Of a stretch of 10,097 nucleotides of DNA, positions 1-6,128 are shown piece after piece. Location of the stretch: NCBI GenBank assembly GCA_020027635.1, contig JAHKKL010000039.1, positions 1 through 10,097 of the forward strand, read 5' to 3'. The stretch is from Gammaproteobacteria bacterium (lineage in GTDB: Bacteria > Pseudomonadota > Gammaproteobacteria > UBA9214). Position 1 is the first letter of the stretch, and each line of letters begins with the position of its first letter. The notes beneath the pieces are model-generated. The model was not told where the DNA came from and searched no databases. It saw only the letters and a program-made list of their open reading frames with translations. A program made the translations under genes and the position numbers.

Positions 1-40
1 CGAACCATGAACGGACAAATCGCCTGACATTTATGGCATT

Positions 41-77
41 TCCCGTTCACCCTTCGACAAGCTCAGGGCGAACGGGA
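41..77. repeat. Dispersed-type inverted repeat
   Basis: Arms at 41-53 and 65-77 pair with one mismatch (A49 against C69) around an 11-base loop. The core reads CTTCGACAAGCTCAGGGC. From general familiarity, this word recurs between genes in many unrelated bacterial genomes, so I treat it as a short dispersed repeat rather than a terminator; no T-run follows it. Copy number in this genome cannot be seen from the window. Confidence 0.6.
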
Positions 78-107
78 GACTTGATCAGAGCTTCCCTAAA
101 TCATGAG

Positions 108-132
108 ATTGCCGCGCTGCGCTCGCAATGAC
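108..132. repeat. Dispersed-type short palindromic repeat
   Basis: ATTGC (108-112) and GCAAT (125-129) pair around a GC-rich centre made of alternating CGC/GCG words. The overall word resembles a repeat often found between genes in many bacteria. It lies between two near-identical words, GAGCTTCCCTAAAT (88-101) and GAGCTTCTCTAAGT (154-167), a 66-bp direct duplication with two differences. No coding potential was recognised here. Confidence 0.5.
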
Positions 133-180
133 AAATACCTTTCCAATTCATTGGAGCTTCTCTAAGTTATTGTCTACCTG

Positions 181-300
181 AGGGATGTCCCCTGGCGGGG
201 AAGTTTCACCGCTCCCCTGGGCGTTGCCAAAAACACCTGGCGACCCCGGGAGATCGCGATAAGTGCTTGTATCGGCGTCCGCTATTTCTTAGTATCGCCG
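181..300 (+). other. Structured leader candidate upstream of barrel gene
   Basis: This part of the gene-free stretch 1-349 folds strongly. CCCC/GGGG (189-192 and 197-200) form one hairpin. A longer one joins CTCCC (212-216), GGG (219-221) and GTTGCCA (223-229) to TGGCGAC (238-244), CCC (245-247) and GGGAG (248-252), closing an 8-base loop with one G-U pair. Two further stems, CGATA/TATCG (257-261 and 270-274) and CGGCG/CGCCG (273-277 and 296-300), overlap by two bases and could be alternatives. No T-run follows, so it does not look like a simple terminator. I recognise no riboswitch class. It could be a 5' untranslated leader of the barrel gene or another repeat. Confidence 0.35.
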
Positions 301-349
301 TGCTTGCAAGCTTCATCATGGCGTCAGAACAAAATACAGGAGGAGTCAG

Positions 350-940
350 GTGATAAAGAGTCGATTCATTGCCGCATTGGGATGCGTCCTGTTGACGGCG
401 GTTTCACACGGTACGAGCGCCACGGGATTCAACTATTCCTACGCCGAACTCGGTTATATGAAGCTCAACTCCGATCCAGTTGATGCCTCCGGCGCCAACG
501 CGGAGCTGTCCATCGCCGCGATGGATTATGTGCATTTCAAGGCAGGCTATTCCCGCCTGTGGGCTGATGGTGTGAAGGGCAGTCACAACGATAATATCGA
601 TATCGATTCCTTCAGGATCGGGATGGGCGGCAATTACCCGGTCCATGAAAAAGTGGATATCACCGGCACGGCGAGTTTCATTGACAATGAAAACTCGGGC
701 GACAGCAATAACAGCGAAAGAGGTTACGAGTTGGAATTCGGCGGTCGCGTTCAGGCCCTGCAGAAACTGGAAATGACCCCCTCCATCGTGCGGGTGCATA
801 CCGATAACTATGAAGATACCGGTTACAGCCTCGGCCTGGTCTACGCCCTGAACAAGCAGTTCTCTCTCCGGACGCGCGTGCGCAAGTTCAACGACGATAA
901 CGTGACCGATATCTTCGCAGGCGTGCGTCTCAACTTCTGA
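350..940 (+). CDS. Small outer-membrane beta-barrel protein
   Basis: This 196-residue protein is probably exported and inserted in the outer membrane. Residues 1-24 form a Sec signal peptide: basic MIKSR, a hydrophobic stretch through about residue 18, then a TSA cleavage site. The mature part alternates polar and hydrophobic residues in short strands separated by Asp/Asn/Gly-rich turns (for example around residues 78-86 and 112-123) and ends in VRLNF, the C-terminal aromatic signal typical of BAM-assembled barrels. Size and strand density suggest an eight-stranded barrel of the OmpA/OmpX/opacity class. The start is GTG at 350, chosen because AGGAGG (338-343) lies six bases upstream and the signal peptide begins there. 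It stands alone and is convergent with the exporter downstream. Neither the ligand nor the specific role can be read from the sequence. Confidence 0.82.
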   Translation: MIKSRFIAALGCVLLTAVSHGTSATGFNYSYAELGYMKLNSDPVDASGANAELSIAAMDYVHFKAGYSRLWADGVKGSHNDNIDIDSFRIGMGGNYPVHEKVDITGTASFIDNENSGDSNNSERGYELEFGGRVQALQKLEMTPSIVRVHTDNYEDTGYSLGLVYALNKQFSLRTRVRKFNDDNVTDIFAGVRLNF

Positions 941-964
941 GCCGGTTTTTCACTGCCGATTCCG

Positions 965-988
965 GGAACCCGCCTGTTGGCGGGTTCC
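965..988. terminator. Hairpin terminator between convergent genes
   Basis: GGAACCCGCC (965-974) and GGCGGGTTCC (979-988) form a perfect 10-bp stem with a TGTT loop, 24 bases after the barrel stop and 29 bases past the exporter's stop on the other strand. Neither side has a proper T-run (TGCGTT follows on the plus strand). It is best read as a shared bidirectional terminator that is not a canonical U-tract type. Confidence 0.65.
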
Positions 989-1017
989 TGCGTTATGGCT
1001 CGGGTAATCACGGCTGG

Positions 1018-2886
1018 CTACACCAGCATCGCGGCGGCCGACTCCGCCGGGAGTTCGTGGCGTTTCTCCTCCTGCTGCAGCGCCCACAGCCTGGCGTAAA
1101 AACCCTTGTGATCGAGCAGTGACGGGTGCGTCCCCTGCTCGACGATCCGGCCGCCGTCCATGACCAGGATGTGATCGGCATCCACGATGGTGGACAGACG
1201 GTGGGCGATCGCGAGCGTGGTGTGATGCGCGGCCACCCGGCGCAGGGCATCGAGGATCTGCTGCTCGGAATGGGAATCCAGGCTGGAGGTGGCCTCGTCG
1301 AAGACCAGGATCTTGGGGTTCTTCAGGATGGCGCGGGCGATGGCAACGCGCTGTTTCTCCCCGCCGGAGAGTTTGAGCCCGCGTTCCCCGACCACGGTGT
1401 CGTAATCCCGGGGCAGCGACATGATGAACGTATGGATGTTCGCAAGCCGTGCGGCGTGCTCGACTTCGGAGCGTTCCGTCCCCGGCCTCGCGTAGGCAAT
1501 GTTGTAGTACAGCGAATCGTTGAACAGCACCGTGTCCTGGGGAACGATGCCGATGGTCTGCCGCAGGCTTTCCTGGGTGACCGAACGGATATCCTCCCCA
1601 TTGATGAGGATGCGTCCGGCGGAGACGTCGTAGAAGCGGAACAACAGCCGCGCCAGGGTGGATTTTCCGGCGCCGCTTGGACCGACCACCGCCAACTTCC
1701 GCCCGGGATGAATGGTGAAACTGACGTCATGCAGGATCGGCCGGTCATGCTCGTAGGCGAAGGAGACGCCTTCGAAGCGGACTTCCGCCTCGCCGATGGC
1801 GAGTGCAGAGGCGCCGGGCCGATCGGTAATCTCGGGCTCGCGCTCGAGCACGCTGAACAGCAACTGCATGTCGGTCAGGGCGTGCTTCAGCTGGCTGTAG
1901 ACGACGCCGAGAAAATTCAGCGGGATGAACAGCTGCAACAGGAAGGCATTGACCAGCACCAGATCCCCCAGCGTCATGCTGCCGGTCACGACGCCCCGGG
2001 CGGCCAGGATCATGATCAGGGTGACGCCGATGCCGATGATGGCGGACTGGCCGAAATTGAGCGCCGAGAGCGATGTCTGGCTCTTGACCGCCGCGGTCTC
2101 CCAGCCACGCAGGGAATGGTCGTAGCGTTCGAGCTCGAAGGCTTCGTTGCCGAAATATTTCACCGTTTCGTAGTTCAGCAGGCTGTCGATAGCCTGGCTG
2201 CTGGCCCTGGAGTCCAGCGTGTTCATGGTGACCCGGTACTGCATGCGCCATTCCGTGATCTTTATGGTGAAAACGATATAGGCGATCACCGAGGCGACGG
2301 TGATGTAGGTGAACCAGGCGTCATAGCGCACCAGCAGGATGCCGGCGATCATGAGAATTTCCACCAGCGTGGGCAGCAGGTTGAACACCATGTAGTTGAG
2401 CAGTGAGCTGACGCTGCTCGTACCCCGCTCGATGTCGCGCGACAGGCCGCCGGTCTTGCGTTCCAGGTGGAAGCGCAGGGAGAGCCTGTGCAGATGCTCC
2501 AGGGCCTTGATCGACACGCTGCGGGTGGCTCCGTGGCGCACCCGTGCGAAAACCGAGTCCCGCAGTTCGTTGAACAGGGAACCCGCCAGTTTCAGCACCC
2601 CGTAGAGGATCAGCAGGAAGAGCGGCAGCACCAGTGTCTTCCCCCCGGAGGCGTCGAGCTGATCGACGATGTGCTTGAGCACCAGCGGGATCCCGACGTT
2701 GGCGATTTTGGCCAGCACCAGGAACAGCAGGGCGAGCAGCACCCGACCCCGGTACCTCCACAGGAACGGCACCAGCGATCGCAGTGTATTCATGTCCGCG
2801 CCGGCGCTGCCGGGAAGAGTGGTCTGGCGGGTATGCATGTGCTGTCGGGAGATTCCTGGCTGGCCGTTGCGATGCCGTATTGTCAC
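1018..2886 (-). CDS. atm1: Atm1-type ABC exporter, fused permease and ATPase
   Basis: This is a half-transporter of up to 622 residues: an N-terminal six-helix membrane domain (roughly 40-370) fused to an ATPase domain. Visible motifs are Walker A GPSGAGKS near 400, the Q-loop in IGIVPQD, signature LSGGEKQ near 505, Walker B LVFDEAT with D-loop SSLD near 525, and the H-loop in IAHRLST near 562. The stretch LLNYETVKYFGNEAFE is characteristic of the Atm1/ABCB7/HMT1 family. These proteins work as homodimers in the inner membrane and export glutathione-linked sulfur or metal compounds, aiding iron-sulfur or heavy-metal homeostasis. The substrate here is inferred from family only. The start is uncertain: GTG 2886 has a weak GGGTGA upstream, ATG 2838 and ATG 2793 have no good ribosome site, and family alignment becomes convincing only from MNTLRSLVPFLW (2793). 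It is convergent with the barrel gene and divergent from fmdB. Confidence 0.88.
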   Translation of the reverse strand: MTIRHRNGQPGISRQHMHTRQTTLPGSAGADMNTLRSLVPFLWRYRGRVLLALLFLVLAKIANVGIPLVLKHIVDQLDASGGKTLVLPLFLLILYGVLKLAGSLFNELRDSVFARVRHGATRSVSIKALEHLHRLSLRFHLERKTGGLSRDIERGTSSVSSLLNYMVFNLLPTLVEILMIAGILLVRYDAWFTYITVASVIAYIVFTIKITEWRMQYRVTMNTLDSRASSQAIDSLLNYETVKYFGNEAFELERYDHSLRGWETAAVKSQTSLSALNFGQSAIIGIGVTLIMILAARGVVTGSMTLGDLVLVNAFLLQLFIPLNFLGVVYSQLKHALTDMQLLFSVLEREPEITDRPGASALAIGEAEVRFEGVSFAYEHDRPILHDVSFTIHPGRKLAVVGPSGAGKSTLARLLFRFYDVSAGRILINGEDIRSVTQESLRQTIGIVPQDTVLFNDSLYYNIAYARPGTERSEVEHAARLANIHTFIMSLPRDYDTVVGERGLKLSGGEKQRVAIARAILKNPKILVFDEATSSLDSHSEQQILDALRRVAAHHTTLAIAHRLSTIVDADHILVMDGGRIVEQGTHPSLLDHKGFYARLWALQQEEKRHELPAESAAAMLV

Positions 2887-2955
2887 AGAATCACGTCACC
2901 CGCGAAACCGTACGCAAACCCTTTGTCGCGTTGTGTTTTGTCATGCCGCGGGACG

Positions 2956-2986
2956 TAGACAGCGGTCCCGGCGCGGGCGCTATAAT
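2956..2986 (+). promoter_or_regulatory. Sigma-70-like promoter for fmdB
   Basis: A perfect TATAAT (2981-2986) lies 64 bases before the fmdB start, with TAGACA (2956-2961) as a five-of-six match to the -35 box. The 19-bp spacer is longer than the preferred 17, so the -35 assignment is tentative. Transcription would begin near 2993, giving a leader of roughly 57 bases. The divergent exporter starts nearby, so its own control signals must lie in or next to this region; I could not identify them. Confidence 0.55.
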
Positions 2987-3049
2987 AGCGGCGGTTGTTG
3001 CCGGGACGGCCTGGTGGCAATGGGAAGATACCGGACGGAAGTACCTGAT

Positions 3050-3346
3050 ATGCCTATCTATGAATATCGCTGCGAAGCCTGCGGGCACTATCTCGAAACA
3101 CTGCAGAAGATCAGTGATCCACCCCTGACGGACTGCCACAAATGCGGCAAGCCCGCCATGAAAAAACTGGTTTCCGCCCCGGCCTTCAGGCTGAAGGGTG
3201 GCGGCTGGTATGAAACCGATTTCAAGACCGGCGGCAAGAAGAATGTCGTCGAGTCGGACAAGAAAGACAGCGCCGCCGCCGGCACACCGAAGGGCGGGGA
3301 CACGACCGCAGGCACCGCCGCCAAGAAGGAAACCGCCGGCAGTTGA
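3050..3346 (+). CDS. FmdB-family zinc-ribbon protein
   Basis: A 98-residue protein that begins MPIYEYRCEACGH, the hallmark of the FmdB/CxxC_CxxC_SSSS regulatory-protein family. Four cysteines in two CxxC pairs (C8/C11 and C29/C32) should bind one zinc. They are followed by the conserved KKLVSAPAFRLKGGGWYETD block (39-58). The remaining tail is a low-complexity Lys/Ala/Gly/Thr-rich stretch, probably disordered, as usual in this family. The exact role is unknown; FmdB was named from a formamidase operon regulator and the family is often found beside aspS. GGAAG at 3037-3041 is a plausible ribosome site eight bases before the ATG. In many gammaproteobacteria a DUF502 membrane-protein gene lies between this gene and aspS; here that gene is absent and a MITE-like element fills the gap. 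Confidence 0.88.
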   Translation: MPIYEYRCEACGHYLETLQKISDPPLTDCHKCGKPAMKKLVSAPAFRLKGGGWYETDFKTGGKKNVVESDKKDSAAAGTPKGGDTTAGTAAKKETAGS

Positions 3347-3358
3347 GGCCGGCAACCG

Positions 3359-3563
3359 GGGTCCGGTGCGAATGGCGCTTACTTAAAGGAGGTAGCCTGG
3401 GTTGAGCGACAGCGACAACATCGCCGGGAGTGATGTTGGACAGCCGCAGGCTGGCCCGTAGGCGGAGTCCAGGGATGGACTCCGCAAACCCAGGTTTCAC
3501 TCCGTTCAACCCAGGCTACCGCTTTTCAAAAACGCTTAAGTGAGTGCCATTCGGGTCCGGTGC
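3359..3563. mobile_element. MITE-like element with 11-bp target duplication
   Basis: The element proper is 3370-3552 (183 bp). Its ends are inverted repeats of 17 bp (3370-3386 and 3536-3552, 15 of 17 matching). A perfect direct repeat GGGTCCGGTGC lies immediately outside each end (3359-3369 and 3553-3563), which is what a transposition target duplication looks like. Inside, a second perfect 15-bp inverted pair, GGTAGCCTGGGTTGA (3391-3405) and its complement (3506-3520), encloses a chain of perfect hairpins: CAACATC/GATGTTG (3416-3422 and 3432-3438), CAGCC/GGCTG (3441-3445 and 3449-3453) and a 9-bp stem at 3462-3485. There is no transposase reading frame, so it would be non-autonomous. IS4-group elements make duplications of about this length, but I cannot assign a family. 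Confidence 0.78.
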
Positions 3564-3576
3564 CGTATTGCACCGG
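3557..3576. repeat. Hairpin at the insertion target
   Basis: CCGGTGC (3557-3563) and GCACCGG (3570-3576) pair perfectly over a six-base loop CGTATT. The left arm lies within the right copy of the 11-bp duplication. Removing the element and one duplicate restores this hairpin about 25 bases after the fmdB stop, so it may have been that gene's original terminator or an older repeat. There is no T-run. Confidence 0.55.
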
Positions 3577-3632
3577 CTGCGGCGACCTCGTACCATGCCG
3601 TTCGCCCCTGAAACTCACAGGAATTCCATTGC

Positions 3633-5414
3633 ATGCGCAGCATCTACTGTGGTGAGCTGAACACCACGCATCTCGAGCGGGAAGTCACCCTGTGTGGCTG
3701 GGTGCACCGTCGGCGTGACCATGGCGGCGTGGTTTTCGTAGACTTGCGCGATCATACCGGACTGGTGCAGGTGGTGTTCGATCCGGACACGCCGGAAGTC
3801 TTCGCGACCGCGGAGCGCCTGCGCAATGAATACGTCCTTCAGGTGCGGGGGCGAGTGCGGAACCGGCCCGAGGGGACGGTCAACACGGATCTGCCGACCG
3901 GCGAGATCGAGGTGCTGGGTCAGGGGCTTGCCGTGCTGAATGCCGCGGACACGCCGCCTTTCCAGCTCGATGAAGAGGGCGTGCAGGATGAAACCCGGCT
4001 GCGCTACCGCTACATCGACCTGCGGCGTCCGGAGATGCAGGAAAAACTGCGGCTGCGCGCCCGGATCACGCGCACCCTGCGGGCCTTTCTGGACAATCAC
4101 GGCTTTGTCGATGTCGAGACCCCGATACTGACGCGCTCCACCCCCGAGGGCGCCCGCGATTACCTGGTGCCGAGCCGCGTCCATGTCGGCGAGTTCTATG
4201 CCCTGCCGCAATCGCCGCAGCTGTTCAAGCAGCTCCTGATGATGGGGGGGCTGGACCGCTACTATCAGGTGGCGCGCTGTTTCCGCGACGAGGACCTGCG
4301 GGCGGATCGCCAGCCGGAGTTCACCCAGCTGGACATCGAGACCGCGTTCATGGATCAACACGCCATCACCTCCCTGATGGAAACCATGATCCGCCAGCTG
4401 TTCGCGACGGTGCTGGGCGTCAGCCTGCCGGACCCGTTTCCGCGCCTCACGTACGCCGAGTCCATGGCGCGCTTTGGCACCGATCGTCCCGACCTGCGCA
4501 TCCCGCTGGAACTCATCGATCTCGGCGATATCATGAAGGACGTCGAATTCAAGGTGTTCTCCGGACCCGCGAATGACCCGCGGGGGCGCGTCGCGGCCCT
4601 GCGGGTTCCGGGGGGCAATGCGATCAGCCGCAAGGACATCGATGACTATACCCACTACGTCGGCAAGTACGGCGCGAGGGGACTGGCCTATATCAAGGTC
4701 AACGATGCTGGCGCGGGGCGCGACGGGCTGCAGTCGCCGATCCTCAAGTTCCTGCCCGATGAAGTTGTCGCGGCCATCGTGGCGCGCACCGGCGTCGTGA
4801 ACGGCGACCTGATTTTCTTCGGTGCGGACCGTACAGTTATCGTCAACGAGTCGCTGGGTGCCCTGCGCGTCAAGCTGGGGCATGACCTGAAACTGCTGAC
4901 GGGTGACTGGAAACCCTTGTGGGTGGTTGATTTCCCCATGTTCGAATGGGATGAGAAGACCAGCCGCTGGATGGCCCTGCATCATCCCTTCACGGCGCCG
5001 AATATCGATGACGCCGAATTGCTGGCCGAACATCCCGCGACCAGCCTCTCCAGGGCCTACGACATGGTGCTGAACGGGACGGAGCTCGGCGGTGGGTCGA
5101 TCCGTATCCACCGCGGCGATATCCAGCAGGTGGTGTTCAAGCTGCTCGGCATCGGCGAGGAGGAAGCCCGCGACAAGTTCGGATTCCTGCTGGATGCGCT
5201 CAAATACGGTTGCCCGCCGCACGGCGGTATCGCCTTCGGCCTCGACCGTCTGGTGATGCTGATGACCGGCGCCGCCTCGATCCGGGAAGTGATGGCCTTC
5301 CCCAAGACCCAGACGGCCGCCTGTCCACTGACCCAGGCGCCCTCGCCCGTGGCCACCGGTCAGTTGATCGAACTCGGCATCCATCTGCGCAAGCCGCCGT
5401 CGCTCGAGAGTTGA
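3633..5414 (+). CDS. aspS: Aspartate--tRNA(Asp/Asn) ligase
   Basis: A 593-residue class II synthetase that activates aspartate with ATP and charges tRNA in the cytoplasm. The N-terminal OB-fold anticodon domain starts MRSIYCGEL and includes LCGWVHRRRDHGG. The catalytic core shows TPEGARDYLVPSR, motif 2 FRDEDLRADRQPEFTQLD (about 216-233), the bacterial GAD insertion with FKVFSGPANDPRGRVAALRVPGG, and motif 3 with GLDR at 536-539. Length matches the bacterial type. His30 and Gly81 occupy the places of Pseudomonas aeruginosa His31 and Gly82, the residues linked to relaxed tRNA choice, whereas E. coli has Leu30 and Lys81. A non-discriminating enzyme, making Asp-tRNA(Asn) for GatCAB, is therefore predicted. 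AGGA at 3619-3622 lies ten bases before the ATG. Transcription may come from fmdB through the MITE-like element or from a promoter I did not identify. Confidence 0.97.
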   Translation: MRSIYCGELNTTHLEREVTLCGWVHRRRDHGGVVFVDLRDHTGLVQVVFDPDTPEVFATAERLRNEYVLQVRGRVRNRPEGTVNTDLPTGEIEVLGQGLAVLNAADTPPFQLDEEGVQDETRLRYRYIDLRRPEMQEKLRLRARITRTLRAFLDNHGFVDVETPILTRSTPEGARDYLVPSRVHVGEFYALPQSPQLFKQLLMMGGLDRYYQVARCFRDEDLRADRQPEFTQLDIETAFMDQHAITSLMETMIRQLFATVLGVSLPDPFPRLTYAESMARFGTDRPDLRIPLELIDLGDIMKDVEFKVFSGPANDPRGRVAALRVPGGNAISRKDIDDYTHYVGKYGARGLAYIKVNDAGAGRDGLQSPILKFLPDEVVAAIVARTGVVNGDLIFFGADRTVIVNESLGALRVKLGHDLKLLTGDWKPLWVVDFPMFEWDEKTSRWMALHHPFTAPNIDDAELLAEHPATSLSRAYDMVLNGTELGGGSIRIHRGDIQQVVFKLLGIGEEEARDKFGFLLDALKYGCPPHGGIAFGLDRLVMLMTGAASIREVMAFPKTQTAACPLTQAPSPVATGQLIELGIHLRKPPSLES

Positions 5415-5460
5415 CCGGCTGCCTTCTGCTTGACCAGTTTGAATTTATGGCCACGGAATC

Positions 5461-5547
5461 CACGGAAGAACACGGAAATATAGTAATGCAACTATCGTAG
5501 GGTGCGCCGTGCGCACCGGTGTAATGGACACGGAAGAACACGGAAAT
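5461..5547. repeat. Direct repeats CACGGAAGAACACGGAAAT
   Basis: The same 19-base word occurs perfectly at 5461-5479 and 5529-5547, 68 bp apart, and a partial copy CCACGGAATC precedes the first (5451-5460). The unit is built from CACGGAA half-words. From general familiarity, it belongs to a type of intergenic repeat scattered through many bacterial genomes. The two copies enclose a separate palindromic repeat, as if that sequence had entered a pre-existing array. Confidence 0.7.
5498..5519. repeat. Palindromic repeat GTAGGGTGCGCCGTGCGCACC
   Basis: GGTGCGC (5501-5507) and GCGCACC (5511-5517) pair perfectly over a CGT loop. The leading GTAGGGTGCGC word resembles a REP-like family seen between genes in many proteobacteria. 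It lies about 85 bases after the aspS stop and could also end or stabilise that transcript. No T-run follows. Confidence 0.6.
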
Positions 5548-5564
5548 TCATGGGAAAGTAAAAA

Positions 5565-5603
5565 GTGAGAAGTGAGAAGTGAGAAGTGAGAAGTGAGAAG
5601 TGA
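5565..5603. repeat. Heptamer tandem repeat (GTGAGAA)5
   Basis: GTGAGAA is repeated exactly five times at 5565-5599, followed by a partial GTGA (5600-5603). The period of seven is not a multiple of three and the tract lies outside any recognised gene, so it is not coding. It is purine-rich on the plus strand. Perfect short-unit tandems of this sort are prone to slippage and often vary between strains. It lies 67 bases before the CTG proposed as a possible nudB start. Confidence 0.9.
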
Positions 5604-5726
5604 ATAACCCGCTCGGGCGCGGATGCAGGGATAGGTCTATTCCCTCCGCGTACGGGCAGTGAGGATGTTCTGGAACCTCCGCATTACAAACGGCCGGAAT
5701 CGGTACTGATCATCGTCTTCACGGCG

Positions 5727-6128
5727 ATGAATGAGGTCCTCATGCTGCAGCGCATTGAGCCCCCGGATTTCTGGCAGTCAGTGACGGGCTCGCTGCGATG
5801 GAGTGAAACGGCGTCGGCCGCGGCGCGGCGTGAGTTGCGCGAGGAAACCGGCATCGATCTGGAGCCGGTCGACTGCCGGGTATCGAACCGCTTTCCCATT
5901 CATCCCGCCTGGCGCAGGCGCTATGCGCCGGATGTCACGACCAACCTTGAACATGTGTTCCGGGTCGCATGCGCCGGCCGTCCGGCGGTGACACTGAACC
6001 CGCGTGAACATCGCGAGTACCGCTGGCTGCCGCTCGCCGCGGCCGCCGCACTCGCCGCCTCCTGGACTGATCGGGAAGCGCTGCTGCGGTTTGTATCAGT
6101 TCATGATGCACATATCCGATCGGTATGA
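5727..6128 (+). CDS. nudB: Nudix hydrolase, NudB-like
   Basis: This is a dihydroneopterin triphosphate pyrophosphohydrolase, which removes pyrophosphate in folate synthesis in the cytoplasm. From ATG 5727 it is 133 residues and contains VLMLQR, PDFWQSVTGS, a complete Nudix box GSLRWSETASAAARRELREE followed by TGI (GX5EX7REUXEEXGU), RRYAPDVTTNLEHVF and EYRWL, all as in E. coli NudB. Its place next to aspS and yebC also matches E. coli. The start is probably further upstream. Homology continues in frame as YKRPESVLIIVF before the ATG, which would restore the first beta strand and a length near 150. No ATG, GTG or TTG exists in that frame back to the stop at 5601-5603. CTG 5670, with AGTGAGG at 5658-5664, is the best candidate. 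The stop overlaps the next gene by ATGA. Identity is secure, the start is not. Confidence 0.88.
   Translation: MNEVLMLQRIEPPDFWQSVTGSLRWSETASAAARRELREETGIDLEPVDCRVSNRFPIHPAWRRRYAPDVTTNLEHVFRVACAGRPAVTLNPREHREYRWLPLAAAAALAASWTDREALLRFVSVHDAHIRSV

Noticed and set aside
1126..2406. Long plus-strand open frame opposite the ABC exporter
   Set aside because: It lies entirely within a complete exporter gene carrying all ATPase motifs. The antisense product has biased composition and no family resemblance.
3391..3520. Integron attC site or CRISPR repeat
   Set aside because: There are no RYYYAAC/GTTRRRY core sites, no cassette gene and no regular spaced repeats. The flanking 11-bp duplication fits transposition better.
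3564..3632. T-box or amino-acid-responsive leader for aspS
   Set aside because: There is no specifier loop or T-box consensus, and such leaders are not expected for synthetase genes in gammaproteobacteria.
3615..5384. Nearly gene-length open frame on the minus strand opposite aspS
   Set aside because: The plus-strand frame is an unmistakable AspRS. The antisense translation is rich in His, Gln, Arg and Asp without recognisable motifs, as expected for a shadow frame in GC-rich DNA.
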